From Acridotheres tristis (taxonomy: Eukaryota; Chordata; Aves; Passeriformes; Sturnidae), in contig CM072891.1 of the NCBI GenBank assembly GCA_037013685.1, forward strand, positions 14,670,501-14,734,500: a DNA stretch of 64,000 bases, in the 5' to 3' direction. Positions 25,301-39,845 of the stretch are shown here, piece by piece. A model generated the notes under the pieces. It did no database searches, was not told the origin of the DNA, and worked only from the letters and a program-made list of their open reading frames with translations. Position numbers and translations under genes: made by a program. Numbering within the stretch: the stretch's first letter is position 1; every line of letters begins with the position of its first letter.

Positions 25301-28300
25301 TATTCCCTTCAGTCCATGCTTGGATTCTGGCTGTTTGCTGCGAGAGGTGTCAGACAGCTGAGCATCAGAAACACCTCGTGCTGGCCATACTCATGATAGG
25401 CAGGTACCACATGTCACCTTCGCTTTCCCTAATGCAAGGAGACAATGTCATGAGGAGCTTCAGTGAAGATTTACAGCCCATTGAGATCCCTTGTTCTCTT
25501 CTCACGAGCTAATGTAAGCAATAAAGTACACAAGCTCATGAAGCTACATAACTCTTTTTGTCAGCTGTGTCATTTGGATTCAATATATCCCATACTAGGT
25601 GACAGGAGTGTCTGCTACTGTGTGGTGAATGTTCTGAAAATCCAAGCATAGTACTCACCTCTTCCCTTAGCACAACCCAACAAAAAGAATCAAATCTTTG
25701 GACAACAGCAACACAGGCCTTGCAGGTGCAATAATGTATTTGCAAGCACTTGATCTGCACAAGATCTGCATTTTTGCTTTCATGCATGCCTTCTCTTCTC
25801 TGCTCCTTTCATTTTTCCACTCCCCAGATACAAGAGAGGAAAAGTGCTGTCATGTCATCCTCTAATTCTTGATGGTATAGTTTCCCTAGGTCGAAAGTAA
25901 AGCAGCGTAACTGTGAGGAAAGGGGTATTCTTCTCCTTTTCATAATGGCAAAGTGAAAGTTCCAAAGAGATTTGTCACTTTCAGGAAATAAAAACTTGTG
26001 AAGAGTGTTTATATAACTTTTCGTTTAACTTATGTCAGTGTTTTTCCAATATTTGTCAGCACTATTGCTAGAATAAACAGCAAGTTGGGACAAACTGGCA
26101 AGTCTGTATATTCTGCTTTTTTTGCTGAACTGAAGCGTAGTGCTGCCTATCATAAATCTGTTTCACTGAAAATTAGGACAGTCTCTTCACTTCTGGAATG
26201 CAGTGAAGGAGGAGAATTATGATGGCCAAAAAATAGCTATGATGTGACAGGTGTTATCATTGCCAGGGATAAACTGGTTTGGGAAAGGCTAATTTCTGTT
26301 GCAGCTGTTACTGCAGAGATTTGAGTTGCAACTTAGATGACCAGAGCTTTGTCACAATATTGAGAATTTGCTGACAAACGACTTTGTGCAAGAAAGGTGT
26401 TCTGCTTCCTGGGTGATATTTCAGGTGACATTTATTGGTTAGCAACAACACAATGCATTTATACATATATATATATATACACTCTCTGTAGGAAATTATT
26501 CATAGAGCTGCACAGGAGAATCAGTGATCCATTCCAACAGAATCCACGCTCACTACATTGTCTGGAAGCTAGGCATCCTTGTTTATAGCTAAAGGGGAAG
26601 AGGCAGAGAAAAACCGTATTTTGTTGGACATAGACAAGGGGGGGGTGAAGAAAGAAGTATACTGTAGCATCTGGACAGATGTTAATTTAAGAGACTGATG
26701 TAACTGGTCTTACCAGTGATTTGGATAAAGTACCTGTATTTCATCTTTGCTAGCAATCTGGGCTTAAGAAATTCAGTAAGAATAAAATGGTTCAAGGTTC
26801 TTTCCTCTAGATCTGGAAGACTCATTCAAGCTAAGTCCATTCTCTCCTTTTAAACTGTAGCAAACTAATAAACACCTGTAAAATATTTTAATCCTGTAAT
26901 ATCTCATCTCCAGTTTCTCTGTATGTATACAGCCCTTTCTATCTCATTACTTTGTTTGCCTTGAAGAAAGACTGACATTTTCTGCAAGGGCTGAAATGAG
27001 AGATTTTTTGAGGTAATGAAATGTGTATACAAAAAAAAAGAACCAACCCAAGGAACTAGAAAAGATCTAAATTAGGAAAAGGAATGTGCTGTACGCTTAG
27101 CTAATTGTGACAGGATTTTTGTATGGTTTCTTTTTATTCAGGTACCAGTTAAAAAGCTCTAAGCTACTGCCTTATTCTCCTTCTCTATTTAGCACTTGAA
27201 GGAAAGGAAATTATGTCCTAATTTTGCTTTAATTTTATTGTTTGTGTCCTTGTACTCATAATTAATATGTTTTGTACTGCAGAAGGATGAAATTATATGC
27301 TTGTTACAGAATTAATTAAAGTCAGATTAAGACATCTGATTCCCCACCACCATCCCTGCTGTGATAAGACTTTGGGGAGATTTTTCCACTAAAGCACTAT
27401 TACATTCTCTTATTTCCTCTGGAACAAGGCAGGAACTTCTCACTTATCCTAAAAGAAGGAATACAATTGTACCTATTTGTTTTCAGTTTCATTAGATTTA
27501 CTCAGTGTTTCAATATTGCTTAAAATTTGGAAAATTGCATGAGTCAATCTGGAGCAAATTTTTTCCTTGGTTTTGGTGGTGTTTTTTATGTGGCTGGCCT
27601 GTTTTTTGTGGGATTTTTTTTTCAGTTTTTCCTGACAGGAAAGTCTCTGAGGTCTCTGATCCTACTGGCAGGGATGCCTGTGGGTATATAAGTAAATCAT
27701 GTAACTCAGTAAAGAGTAACCCCAGTGACTGCTCCCCTCAACCTCTCTGCTCATCTCTCCCCTTTGTGACTCCTGGATGAAGTTCTAGGGCTTACATCAA
27801 ATAGATGATTATAAACATCTAATTGAAATTGGAACATTTGGACTGCACTCTCTGGAGAGATAACAGTCCTGTGTTGCTGTTTTATCCAAGCAGAAACAGA
27901 ATCTACTGTGGTAACGAGAGTAATTTGTATTGTAGCACATGTTTATGGTTTAAAAAATAATCAATCCAGAAAAAAAGGTAAAAGGATGTTAACATTCCCT
28001 ACAGAACTGTAAATTGAAGCACTGGAATTCTTACTTGACTCCAAGAGTGAGAAAAGCAAAGACTAAAAACAGAATGTGTAAGTGAGAAGTTCAAAAGCGA
28101 GTGAATAAGCACTTTTGATGTGGTGCTGTAGGTGGAAAAAGCAAGAACAGAATCTTAAAATTGGTGTGCCTTGCACTGGCAGGCTAGTTCCATACTGAAA
28201 GGAAGTCAGTGAGCTGTGGCTACAGTGAATTGGAGCTGTTTAGCACACAGGTAGAGCAGAACTTCCCCTGGCAGAATGATGTTTCCCCTATGACAAAATG

Positions 28301-30095
28301 ATAAGGAAAGATACTGAGAATAAAGATAAATTAATAATTTTTAGAGAATTAAATTAGATATCCAGTACAATTACCTGAAGTTCTTAGTCAGCAAAACACT
28401 TTTCTTTTTAATTGAGTTCTTTGGTGTTTAAAATATTAAAAACTATTTTAAAAATTTTAATAAAAGGTATGTCATCTGCTGCAACATTAGCAAGCACTTC
28501 TCAGCTGCGATTGTGATGATGATGTGTAGAAAGTGCATTCTCAAATTATTGCATTTGTACAGTATTCATTTTGTAGTTTACTTGAATATTTTGTTGAGGG
28601 TGCATTTCTTATCCTTTTTGTCTTTGCTTTTTTCTGCTGAATTCTATATCCTTTTAATAAGAAAGTTATTTTGCTCTGCGTTTGCCAAGGGAGTCGTGCA
28701 GATTCATTCTATTTTGTTAAAGTGTCTCTTTTGTTAGAACAGCAGATAGCCACTCACTAATTAAAGTAAATGGCACACATTAATGTCTCTGTGGTGCTTT
28801 CTTTATTTCAGATTGATATTTCTTGTCACCTATTTCTCCCTTTTGATAAGGAAGATATCTGTGCCCTTCATTTACTTGTGTAGCTTTGTAATGTTTACCC
28901 TGTTTTATGAAATGTTACCAGACTGTAGTGAGATCAGTGATCTTTGCACTGTTTATAATTTCTGACACTGGTTTGGTAAGTGATGTGAGCAAGCCTATGA
29001 CAAGTAATTGCTACTTGAATTGGTAGCTTTGGACATTGCTAAAAAGCCCTACTGAGACTGAGCTTTGAGATGCTTACATTTATTAGTACATATTATATTA
29101 AACCCACCGGAATAGTGGAGCATCTTACTTCAAGCTTGCTTAGCTACCTTATGGAATAAACACTCTTGGAAACAATGCCTGTTCAAAGTTATTTCCTCAG
29201 TTTTAAAGGTAATTTGTGATAAACAAGGATCTCAGCATAGATTGTATAATACTTTTTTATCTCAGTGTCTCGCTTCAGTAAGCGCAGGTGCCTTTAAAAA
29301 TTGCCTCTAGCATTAAGTGTATTCCAATTTATTAATCTACCTTTAATTGTGTGTGATGCAAAAGTAGTTAATTGATGAACCGAAGCTTGGAAATGCTGAT
29401 GGTAATCTTCTCTTCCTAACCATGTATTTCCGAAAGGGAGGAAAATTTGGAGGCTCACAGCATTAATGAATAACAGACTTTCTTAACCGATCTCTGTCAG
29501 GTCCTGTATGCAACTGTTTCTCTTCAGTGTACCTGCATTTTTTACCCCTTTCTAGAACACTATTATGCAAATATTCTTTTCTATCACTAGGCCAGGAGAC
29601 ACATGACTGCAAAAAAACCCTGGCTCAATTCCATGACTGAAAGAAATAACTGTATGTCAGCAACTCGTTGCAGTGTAGAATGAAATGAAAATAAAACACT
29701 TGCCAAGGCATGAAAGTCTAATAAGTCTTCTACACTTACATATTGAGATTTATATTCTCTTTTGAAGTGGATACAAATGTGTCAGACATGCTGTTCCTTG
29801 TTCAGGTGATCTTGATGAATGTAGCTAATTGTTCTACTGCTGTTATCTGTTGCAGGTTGCCTAATAACTCTTCATAAAACGCCTGTGTCGCTCCCCTTTC
29901 AGTCACTGAAAGGATGCTATAAAGTGCAGCTATTAGAGTCACCCTTTGAGGTGCTACACTAAAGGCTGATAAAACCAAAGCCTGATAACTAACACTACAG
30001 TATTAGGTGAAAGAAGCATTAGAGCCAGTAGCAGGAGTGACAGCAAGAATTGGTGAGTTTTTATTATTTATTATTTTTAAGTGAACAAGCTATAG
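22323..30095. other. Long repeat-poor noncoding stretch
   Basis: Nearly 8 kb contain no repeat I recognise, apart from an (AT)n microsatellite at 26464-26480 and an 8-G run near 26638-26645. Frames such as 25249-25512, 27505-27780 and 28513-28737 have no domain and no flanking exon signals that I would trust. Low repeat content over this length fits conserved noncoding DNA, but I cannot show conservation from one sequence. Confidence 0.55.
26464..26480. repeat. (AT)n microsatellite
   Basis: A short run of alternating A and T lies in tacatatatatatatatac. It is a simple repeat of about eight units. Confidence 0.9.
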
Positions 30096-30177
30096 TAGAA
30101 GATATCTCTGCCCATGGCAGAGGAGTTAAACTAGATGATCTTTAAGGTCTCTTCCAACCCAAATAATTTCATTGTAA
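30096..30177 (+). mobile_element. CR1 LINE, 3'-terminal fragment
   Basis: The sequence gtagaagatatctctgccca then tggcagaggagttaaactag, atgatctttaaggtctcttc and caacccaaataatttc follows the last 80 bases of the avian CR1 3' region closely. It is severely 5' truncated. The terminal octamer repeat has decayed to atttcattgtaag. Confidence 0.9.
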
Positions 30178-33100
30178 GTCTTTGGGCCAAGAGGGAGGTA
30201 ACAAAGCTTTTCTCCTTTCTTCCTTTTCTTCTCTCAGTATTCCTAGCAGACCTGAAAGGCCAAGAAGGTTTAAAAGGGAAGCAAAGGAAATAGCCTAAAC
30301 AGGCTAAGGACTGAAGGTAGGATTTGTCACTTATAAAGTTAAAGCACAGCTGAAAGCCTTTGGTTCAGCGTTTTGGACACAGTCAGAAAGTTCTCTGAAT
30401 TAAGGTGTACTAAGGAGATTACTATAGATCAATCCTGGAAGAGTCAAAAATAGTTCTCTAAATGGGTCCTGATACAGAAAATAAAGAAGTGAATCTTGGA
30501 AGAATTTAACTGCTCTTTAGAAAATTGATGATGTCTTATATTCATTGAAAAAAGACTTTTTTTCAGGGGTTACAAGGCAGGTGTGAATCAAGTCAACAGA
30601 AAACTGCAGAGGCAAATTAATGCAACTGTGCTGGTCAATAGATTAGGAAAGTAAAATATGCACAACAGTTAAATGGATTCTCCAAGGCCTTTGGTCTGTG
30701 AGGAATTCAGAAGACTTGATGCAGGTAATCAATTACCTGGAAGGGAAACTATTGATTACACAGATTCTATCAGTCTGTTTCAATAACAGGCCAAGTGAAT
30801 AAACTGACTTTTTTACAGAACAGTTGAATGTCCTCAATGAGCTCTTTCAGTCTGAGATTTGAGTGTATGCCTAATTTTCCTGTTGGACGACTTAAGAGTT
30901 TCTAACTGAGTTTTTTCCTTTTAGAAAATAGGAATATACATATTTATCCAATTAGATGGAATGGGCATATTTGCCACAACAGTAATTGGTCAGCAGCTGG
31001 TATGACTGAGGCCCTATTTCTGTGTGTGAACTCCTAGTCAGCAAAGCATTCTTGGGCTTATCTTTGACCCCAACATTAATCACTAACTAACATGGTTGGA
31101 CAAATGAGATAATTAGCAGTTTTTAAGCAAGACCTTTTTTCTTGCACTCCTAAGTAAATAGTATCCTACTGAAGAACTGGGAAAGCAGCAAGATTGATTT
31201 TCTTTTTCTCCAGGGCTTCCAAGTGAGCCCTTTCATGGAAAAAAAACATGTAAATAAAGAACCTCATTTGACAGGTATGTGAAGACTACTCAAATCTATC
31301 AATATTTCCTCAGAAAATTTAATGATAAGAACAGTAATAAGTTCAAAGTTTTCTCCTCAAGCTGTCTCCTGTTACAACTAAGTTGATTTCAAGTCATTAA
31401 AAGGATTGTTTTGAAAGCTAATAGTTGTTTGGTCTTTCTGGATTTTCTGTAACTCAAATCAACTTGATTTTTAAATAAACATTTGGTATGCACCCATGAT
31501 TTCTGGGCATTAGCCTCTGGTTGTACATAGCTGAACAGTTAGTCAACATCTCTAAATAATACAAACATTGACTCTTCAAGGTTATTATGAAGGTACATTC
31601 AATAGCATTTCACTCCAGTGTAAAATTTTCTCAAATAAGAGGCTTAGAGCTTATCTTTTCTGTTAATATAGATTTGTTTTTTCCCCTATCCCTAGATTGA
31701 CCTTGATAATTTTACTTTCTGGGAAAACTAAAGTGTATTGTCTTTACTGTGTTTGTACCTCACGTATGTCAGTTCCAGAGATGAAAAAAAACCCAGTATT
31801 TTTTAAAGTAACAAAACGTTGCATTTATTAAAGAAAAATCTTCACAAATAGTTCATTCACTTCTGAAGGGTCTCACAGGTTTGTAGAAGTCATATGTAGA
31901 CAGATTTTACTTCAGACTCAAAAGTCTCAAACTCTCGGATCAAGATACATGAGAAACTGCAGATATCTGTAACTAACAGGGTACCCTTATCTAGACTGCA
32001 GCATCCCACATAATATGTGATATTTCCATAGCACATTCTTGATTTATAAAACATGAGAACACCTCAGGAAGGTGAGAAAATGTTAATCTCCCCATTTTTA
32101 TACACTTAGAAAGTAGGTTATGTTATTCATTCATTTAATGAAAAGATTTTCCTTCTCTTTTGTTCCACAATTATATATATATTTTTTTTTAACTGTCAGT
32201 CAAAACAAAGTGTAAAGACCACATTGCAGGACAAATGGCATATAAATGGATTTAGTAAATTCTGTCATATCTATGCAAACATGACAAAAAGATTTTCAAA
32301 CGTGGAAGGTTAAAACACAGCACAGTTCACAAAGTGCTAAATCAGCCTCTCAGTCGCAACCATTTTCAGTATGTTGCTTTTGGAAGTTAAAAAACATGAG
32401 AACTTTTAGTGAAAGAAAAGTTAACTCCATTTCACTACAGAATGGGTCAGAATTTGGGAGTCTGGTAAACTAAGATGTGCAAATAGGTGCTTTTAGAACC
32501 TTTTCACAACTCCCTTTCCAGTGCTGCTCTGTGCCAGAGGGTATAACTATTATTGAAAGCCCGGGGCTGCCTTGGTCACAGCAGTGAATGTGCATCAGCC
32601 GGGTGGGAAATAGCTGGCAAATTCTTATTTAGCTCTATACATGCAAAGTTAGCTCCTCTGAATTGATTAACGTGTGCAGTTGTTCTAGGCACTTACACAC
32701 TTATTTTGATTATACCCGGTATTTTATTTACATCAATTAAAGGCTCATGTGGATTTTCAACCATTTCTACTGTCTTTAAAAGAAGCCAACAAAAGTGTTG
32801 CAGAGTCGTTTTGGATATTCTGCCCTTATATCATCTTGTCCTTAACAAATGCCATTCGACTTAACAAAAAATAGCATCTTTCTTCCATTAGAAGGACTGC
32901 CTTGACAATACAGATACTGTTACTGTTTTGTCAGGCTTAATTGCTGATTTAACATCAGTGTGGTCAACTGACCATGCTAATAGGATTTATGCAGAGCTTG
33001 AAGAAATTGTCTTCTATGTTCTCACTAAAGAGTTTTTGAGCACGGGTGCCAATACAACGGCTTGTGGCCTCCCTGCTGCACAGACTCTAATCTAGAATTC

Positions 33101-34491
33101 TGGCGTCTTGAAAGAATCCTAATATGCACAGTAGAATTGAATGTTACAGCAATGTGTACAAACAACTGGCCTCTTTCTTCTTCCCTCTTCCACAGAGAGT
33201 AAGTGAAGAGATCTGGAGTACTAGAACATCTACCTGTAAAGGAAGTCCTTGACCAGAAATGTCAAGGACAGAAAAAGCCAGTTTTTAAAAAAATATTTAG
33301 CTTTGACAAATCCTATCATTTCAGAGTAGAAGATTAGCAAGGATATAAGCCAATTGGGTTGATAAGATCCCTAGTGGATACCAGAGATAAACAGCTTTAC
33401 TGTGTATTTATCTTGTAGAGCCTAAATTTTGCCCTTACTCTTCTCTTTCTACATTTATCTTGGAGGTTCTTTACAGATGAAAAGTTTATTGAAAGCTCTG
33501 CAAGGAGGCACAGTTCCATATCCTGCTAGGAACTTTTTTGGCATATCATTAAAACATGAGGATGTAAAAAGATTAGAGACAGGAACTGAACAAAATCAAT
33601 GACATTCAATCCAAGAAGAGACAGAGAATGGTGCAGTTTCTAATGTCTGAAAGAGGAATGAGTACCACAAGGTTTTTTTCACTGGTGCTCCAGGAAAGGT
33701 ATTTGAGCCCTGAAACAGTGCTGCTTATGAAATAATGGACTGCCATCTAAACCATCTTGCTACAGAGAGAAATAAAGTCATAAACGGACAAAAAAAGCTT
33801 GAGGTTTTTATGCCCATTCCCAAGATTTTGAGACAGCTGAAAACACGTAGCTAGAGTTTACATTCTGTCGTATGACACAATCATTAAAAGTTGCAGCCAG
33901 CATCTGGGGAAATCTAAAGGCAGCAATTAATGTGTCCTGTCAGGAAAATTAAAGGCAAATATCTCTTTCCATTCATCAATCAGTGGAATCCATCCCATTG
34001 TTTCTTTTATCTCTCAGTGCTAGCCTTATCTATAGGCTGATCCACAACTCATTTGTAAAGACAAATTCAACATTCCTCTCAGTCCTAAAGCTGCTGAACA
34101 TCACAGAGAGAAAACTCTCTGGTAGTTGTTAGCTTATTCCTTTCTCACTGTCCTGTTGTTGCAGCAGGGACTTTAGGCATCCCAATGTATGACTGCCTGT
34201 TCTAACATGGCTTTTATCACCATCGTTCAGAGCCCCACGAGGGCAGGGGACCATTTCTTGTGATGCGCCCCGGAGTTGTGAAACTCACCTTTAGGTGGCT
34301 CTGAGAGCTGAAGCAGAGGTAATGAGACAAGGCAGGTCCATTTTCACCAGAGTTCGGGGAGTGGAAGGTTAATCAGTTGAAACAGTCTCCCCTTGGAATT
34401 GACTATAAAAGGCAAAATATGTTGAAACAAACTATCTCAAATCTAACCTTTAGTCTCAGTGGCCCTACGTGTCAAGCGAGTTATTTCCCTC
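30178..34491. other. Repeat-poor noncoding DNA
   Basis: I see no gene or named repeat. The part around 32690-33010 keeps complex sequence without obvious low-complexity decay, but I cannot test conservation. Confidence 0.55.
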
Positions 34492-34583
34492 ATTAATCAA
34501 ACAGGTAGAACCAAAGTATACAGATGATGCAGGGTTAATTAATCAAACAGGTAGAACCAAAGTATACAGATGATGCAGGGTTA
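34492..34583. repeat. Perfect 46-bp tandem duplication
   Basis: Two adjacent 46-base copies (34492-34537 and 34538-34583) are identical base for base. Each contains the words aatcaaacaggtagaaccaa and agtatacagatgatgcaggg. Identity indicates a recent event, or an assembly duplication. The unit has no recognised family. Confidence 0.95.
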
Positions 34584-35413
34584 GATGATGTGTTTTGAAG
34601 GGATCAGGGCTCAGGTTTACTGTTGTGACTCATAACGACCCATATATCTTGTGTTGTTTGTGCTGTAGTAAAATGACAGCACCATGGTGACATTGACACT
34701 GTGCTGACAATGCTCTTCAAGTAGGGATGCATCTTGCTTGTTTTCCCAGTGGATGCAAAATTTTTCCAGCTCCTGTCTCATGAAGACTTGGTCAGCAGCT
34801 ACACTTCAGATCCAAGCTTAGTAGTGAAATTCTTGCAGGGTATGCAGAAAAAGAGCCAATGTTGTGCTATTAATATTTATACTTCGGGTTTTCTATCTCT
34901 CACTATTTTTTCTCCGTCTGTTGAAGACCTGTCGTTTTGCTATGCCAAGTGCAGCTCAGCTTCCCAGTTTGCAGTGCCTTCACACACCCTGGGGCCAGCA
35001 CAGACAGTACTGACGGTGAGCTGAACACAGTAACCTCTGAAGGAGCTGAGATGCAGAAACATCCTTTGTTCAATTAAGTATTTCCTCCTGCTGGAGCTCT
35101 GTTGAATTCCTGAACACTATATCTGCTTTCTCATTATTTGCTTAATTCAATTGCATGGCCTGAAATTTTCTTTTCTGGGAAGAGAAGGCTCTTCCTTACA
35201 TGTCCCTGTGAGCTTTGAGGGCTCCACCAATTTGTTTGCTGCGGGTAGATAGAAGCAAACAGCTTCACTCCTGGTTTTCCCAGTTAAAATATGTAATGCT
35301 TTTTCATTCCTTTCACTGCTCTGTAGATATCTAATTCTATTGCTTCATAATTTTTATTATTAAATTTACATTGCTCTCGGGTTTTCCTTAAAATAAAGAA
35401 AAAAATCTAGCAA
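34584..35413. other. Noncoding DNA
   Basis: I see no supported feature. The 96-codon frame at 34734-35024 has no recognisable domain. Confidence 0.6.
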
Positions 35414-35970
35414 ATCATGGAATTGTTTAGGTTGGAAAAGACCTCTGAGATCACCATAAGTTAACTCTAACCCAGCACTGCCAAATCCACCACTAATCCA
35501 TGTCCCCAAAGTGTCACACCTGGATGTCTTTTAAATACCTTCATGAATGAGGACCCAACCACTTCCCTGGGCAGCCTGTTCCAACACTTGATAACCTTTC
35601 CAGTGAAGCATTTTTTTCCTAATATACAATCTAAACCTTCCCTGGTGCAACTTGAGGCCATTTCCTCTCCCCTGTCACTTGTTACTTGGGAGAAAGACTG
35701 ACTCCCATCAGGGTACAACTTCCTTTCAGGTCTCTACTGAGACTCCTTTTCTCCAGGTGAAGCAGCCCCAGCTCCCTCACAAACTCCTCATGCGACTTGT
35801 GCTCTAAATAATTTATTAGTTTGTTGCTCCAACACCTCAATATCCTTCTTGGCAGGCTGAAAACTGCACACAGTATTTGAGGTGTGGCCTCAGCAGTGCC
35901 ATGGCCAGGGGGATGATCACTGCCCTGGTCCTGCTGGCCACACTATTGCTGATACAAGCCAGAATGTATA
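35414..35970 (-). mobile_element. CR1 LINE fragment: RT C-terminal remnants and 3' end
   Basis: The plus strand begins with the inverted CR1 tail (atggaattgtttaggttgga, then aaagacctctgagatcacc). On the minus strand the frame 35467-35718 encodes GKKCFTGKVIKCWNRLPREV, the typical end of CR1 ORF2. The frame 35837-36067 contains [12 protein letters not shown] and [12 protein letters not shown] from the RT C-terminal part. These belong together but sit in different frames, so the gene is broken. The element is truncated near 35970 within ORF2. Confidence 0.93.
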
Positions 35971-38900
35971 TTTTCAAGGTCCTGTGAATTCCAGTTACTG
36001 AATTGCTGATTGGTTTTCCTGGAACAGAAGAGATTTTGGCAGGAGATAAAATGCGAATATTTATCACTTGTATTTATCACTTCTGAAATCCTAAATGATG
36101 TGTATATTTAAAGAAGCCATTAAACTCATTTTGGACTGCAGTATTATAATTTACCTCTGCAAATTTCTGTTCTGAATATAACATTTCTATATTACTATCT
36201 AAAAAACTAAGTAGTTGTTAACGAAACCACAACTAATTGCTACAGGAAAAAAAAATTGCTTTTGTTCTCCTTCAACTTCCCTAATGCTGTATTAACATTG
36301 GTTGGGAGAATATTTAGGATGAGAAGCTTGATCCATATTAGCACTCTTAAAACCAAGTAATTCCTGGACAGATTTAAAAGCTTTGAGTTTTTTGTTATGC
36401 CTCTAAGATATTAAAAGCTCAGTGCACCAAATGGAGTGTTCCAAATTTTCAAAACTAAGTCAAGTCAGCATTTTCCCCTCTAAATCTACTATTCTGTGTA
36501 CTTAACGAAAATCCAGGTTGCATCAAAAGGGGCACTTTCCACTGAGGCTGAGGTTCTTTAGTGGGGTATTTGGCAGTGTGTCCTTTCAAGAAAAGCAAGG
36601 GGAAAGGATGTCAGGTAGTGTTTAGTTTCAAGAATGTCTAGGGAATCCATGTTAGCTTCTTCAGTTTTCTGAGCTAACTGGAGACCACATGGCCTCCAAG
36701 TATCATTTGTAATCAAACTTCTCTGTGTTTCAGAACTAGTCTGATGTTCCAACAGTTGGTCTGCCATAAGTGTTCATGTAAATACCTTGAGCATGCAACT
36801 AGAATATTGACATATCATATGCAATTAGAATTTTGACAGAAAGTTCTTAGGATGCTTTTCTGTTTTTCTGAGCTTAACATTGTACTTTGCAGTGTTAAAG
36901 GGTGGTAACTAAAAGGTACAGGTGCCCAGTGCTGTTACTACACTCAACCAGGAGAGCCACTTGCATCCTGCCTCTTGCTGTAGCATTGTCCCAACAGTCC
37001 TGAAAGCACTGAGGCTTTTAGTACTTCATAGGGACTGACAAATTTATGTGCTTAAAAGCAAGTTCAAGAAGCAATGTGGTAGATCCTTTGGCTCTTGCTC
37101 TGAAAAACCAGCGGTTGTGAGGTCTCAGTAAGATCTTCTGCAGTAATTAACCATTTCTAACTTTATCCACCAATCACAGACTGTGGGCTCAGTGGAATTA
37201 AGCATCTCAGCCCATTAGCTGATATCCCTGAGCAAGTCAAGACACCAAAAGACTATTATGTGTAATCCTTGAGTTCCTATCATCTTTATCTCAAGATTAT
37301 TGAATCAGTAGGCACATGAACTTTAGTTTGTCATCCTTTGGCATGGTTCCAGGTACTATAATATCTGAAATGATTTGCAAGGCATTTATATATTTTCAAT
37401 AGGAGAGAGAATTCTCCCAACTGCTCCAAATTAGCTGAAGAACAGGAGGAAGAAAATCTATGAATTATTTACAAGAGAGCATATGCTCCCTCCCATTCTT
37501 TTTTGCACTTGGCTTGTCAAACATCTTTTTTCATACATTTGGAAGTGCTAAGGAAAATACTATTGAGACAAATGTATGTACATCCAGATGTCTACAGGCA
37601 GGTGTAGTAAAGCAAAACCTCCAATAAGATGTGGCACAGACAGAGTGTGCACATTATGTTTACATGCTTAGTACTGATGTTTTTCAGAGGCTACTTAGTC
37701 ATGTGCCTGAACCCATGAGTGTGTACTGAGGGATCTGTACATAAAGATTTGCATGTAAGGGTTTGGTCAGCAAAGTGCTCATGATTACTATATTTGAACA
37801 TTAAAGATTTTTTTCATTTACCATTCCATTTTGTGAGGGACTAATATTATGGGGTTTCTTTTCATCTAGGTAAGCGCTTTTGATGAGTTTTAAATAATCT
37901 AAAGTTTCTTAAGGTCTTAGGCTTAAAATTCAATGCATTTCAAATAACATTTAAACATTTAAAGGCATCCTATAAAAAACACCAAAAGTCACAAATTTTC
38001 CTAGAGAACTGAAAGTCTCACTTCCTCTTGCACAGAGGTTCCTGATATTTTTTTTCCTGTTGTTGACGAACTTAATCTCAACAAATGTATCTTAAAATAT
38101 GTCCACATAACTCAGTGCAGTACTATGATCACCTGGGTTATCTGTGGGACATAAAACAAGCCACAACATGAGACCATACAGATAAACTGCCCTGCAGGCT
38201 TGAAGCAATATATCCCCATGTCAACTAGCTCTGTATCTTAGAAGGGGCTTTTTGAGGCCTCTGTTACCAGTCAGAGTTCTCAAACCAGTTCATTTGGCAC
38301 CAATATAGAGCCTCTGCTTGATGGCCAGTTCGTGCTGCAGGACATTCCTTTGAGAATTGTATTTTTAACCTCTTGTGCTGCAAGTTGCATGTATGTAAAA
38401 CAGAAAAGGAAAAAATGCAATAGTATGTCTTTTGGATTTGTTAACTTTTTTTCATCTATTAATGAATTTATGTGAATAAAAAACAGTGTTGGAAAGCACA
38501 CATACACACACACAAAAGGCATTGTAACCAGGTTCATCTCTAGCAAATTTCTCCACAGATGTGCAAGATCATCCTGTTTCAGCAAAGCACTTAGATTTTT
38601 GTGCTTCTTTTCTGAAGACTTTGTTATGTGTGCCAGTAATCACAATTATTCTAGTAATGACACTCTGTAAGTGACATCTTGGAGTTCTCAAAACTTGCTG
38701 GCATAGCTGACAGCTACCATAAAACATGAGTCAAATTCCCTTCTCGCACTTTAAAGTTCCACCTTAGGTATGTGCATGCACGTGTGCACAGAGCTTCTGG
38801 GGTCTGGAAACACAGAGCCTTTCTGTTAGGTGCCCCAGAAGAATTTCACTGCAGAATTCCAGAAGAAATACCAAAAAGAGCTCCATATTTCCTTCTCTCT

Positions 38901-39845
38901 GGTGACCTACTCCACCTGTTTACTGTTGCTTGCATCTGGCTTGGGGAAATGCAGGGCCCTGGTTATCAGTCAGAACCACACATGAAGCAGCTGCCAGCTG
39001 GTTTGCTAAAACTTGGAGAGCTGTTTCCAATGCATTGGTAAGCATTTGTTGTGATAAAAGTGCTGACATAATTGCAAGATGAAGCAAGTTAAAAGTGTCA
39101 ATTTACATCAAGGACATGAATCAAATGCTTTTGGAAAAAAAAAAAGAACAAAAAATTCTTTGTGATGCTTCTTTCTCATCCTGTATTAAACAGAAACAGT
39201 GAGTGGTCCTTGGGAAAAGCAGATTTCAGATTCTGTTGCATAGCAAAAATATCCTGTAATCTTTGCAATTTTATAGAGTTTTCAAAGTAAATATCAGAAT
39301 AAAAAGTCATTAATTTTCATGTTTCTCTGGATCACTATAGATAAAAAGTAATTACTAACCTTGTTCTGCAAAGGAGTTGGCAGAAATAATAATGATTTTT
39401 TTTGCAAGTAAGATTATTTGTATGAAGAATAGTTACGTAGCAACCTGTTTTCTGCTTGAAAATAATTACCATCTTATTAAAGTGTGAATAATTTCTATAT
39501 TAATTTAATAACTCAACGACAGGAAAATTTTCCAAAACTGTTCCATTTTTGTTTACAGAATTAGGATGTTCTATTTTTATTATTCAGTTTGTCTGCATCT
39601 TATATGAGAGTTAATGTTTATATTTCACTAGCCAATGAAGAAAACAGATATGCATTGCTACATTTTTATAGAACATCTCCCACATAAAGATTTAATGGAT
39701 GTTCATTTATTGACTCTTAGAACTATGAAAATCCAGAAACCAATGGTGAAAGAAAACCTACATGGAGGTTATGTGCCTGTTCATATTGGAGGCAGGGGAA
39801 CATTGACAACTGGAAGGAAACTCAGGCAAGTTCCAAAAAATTCAC

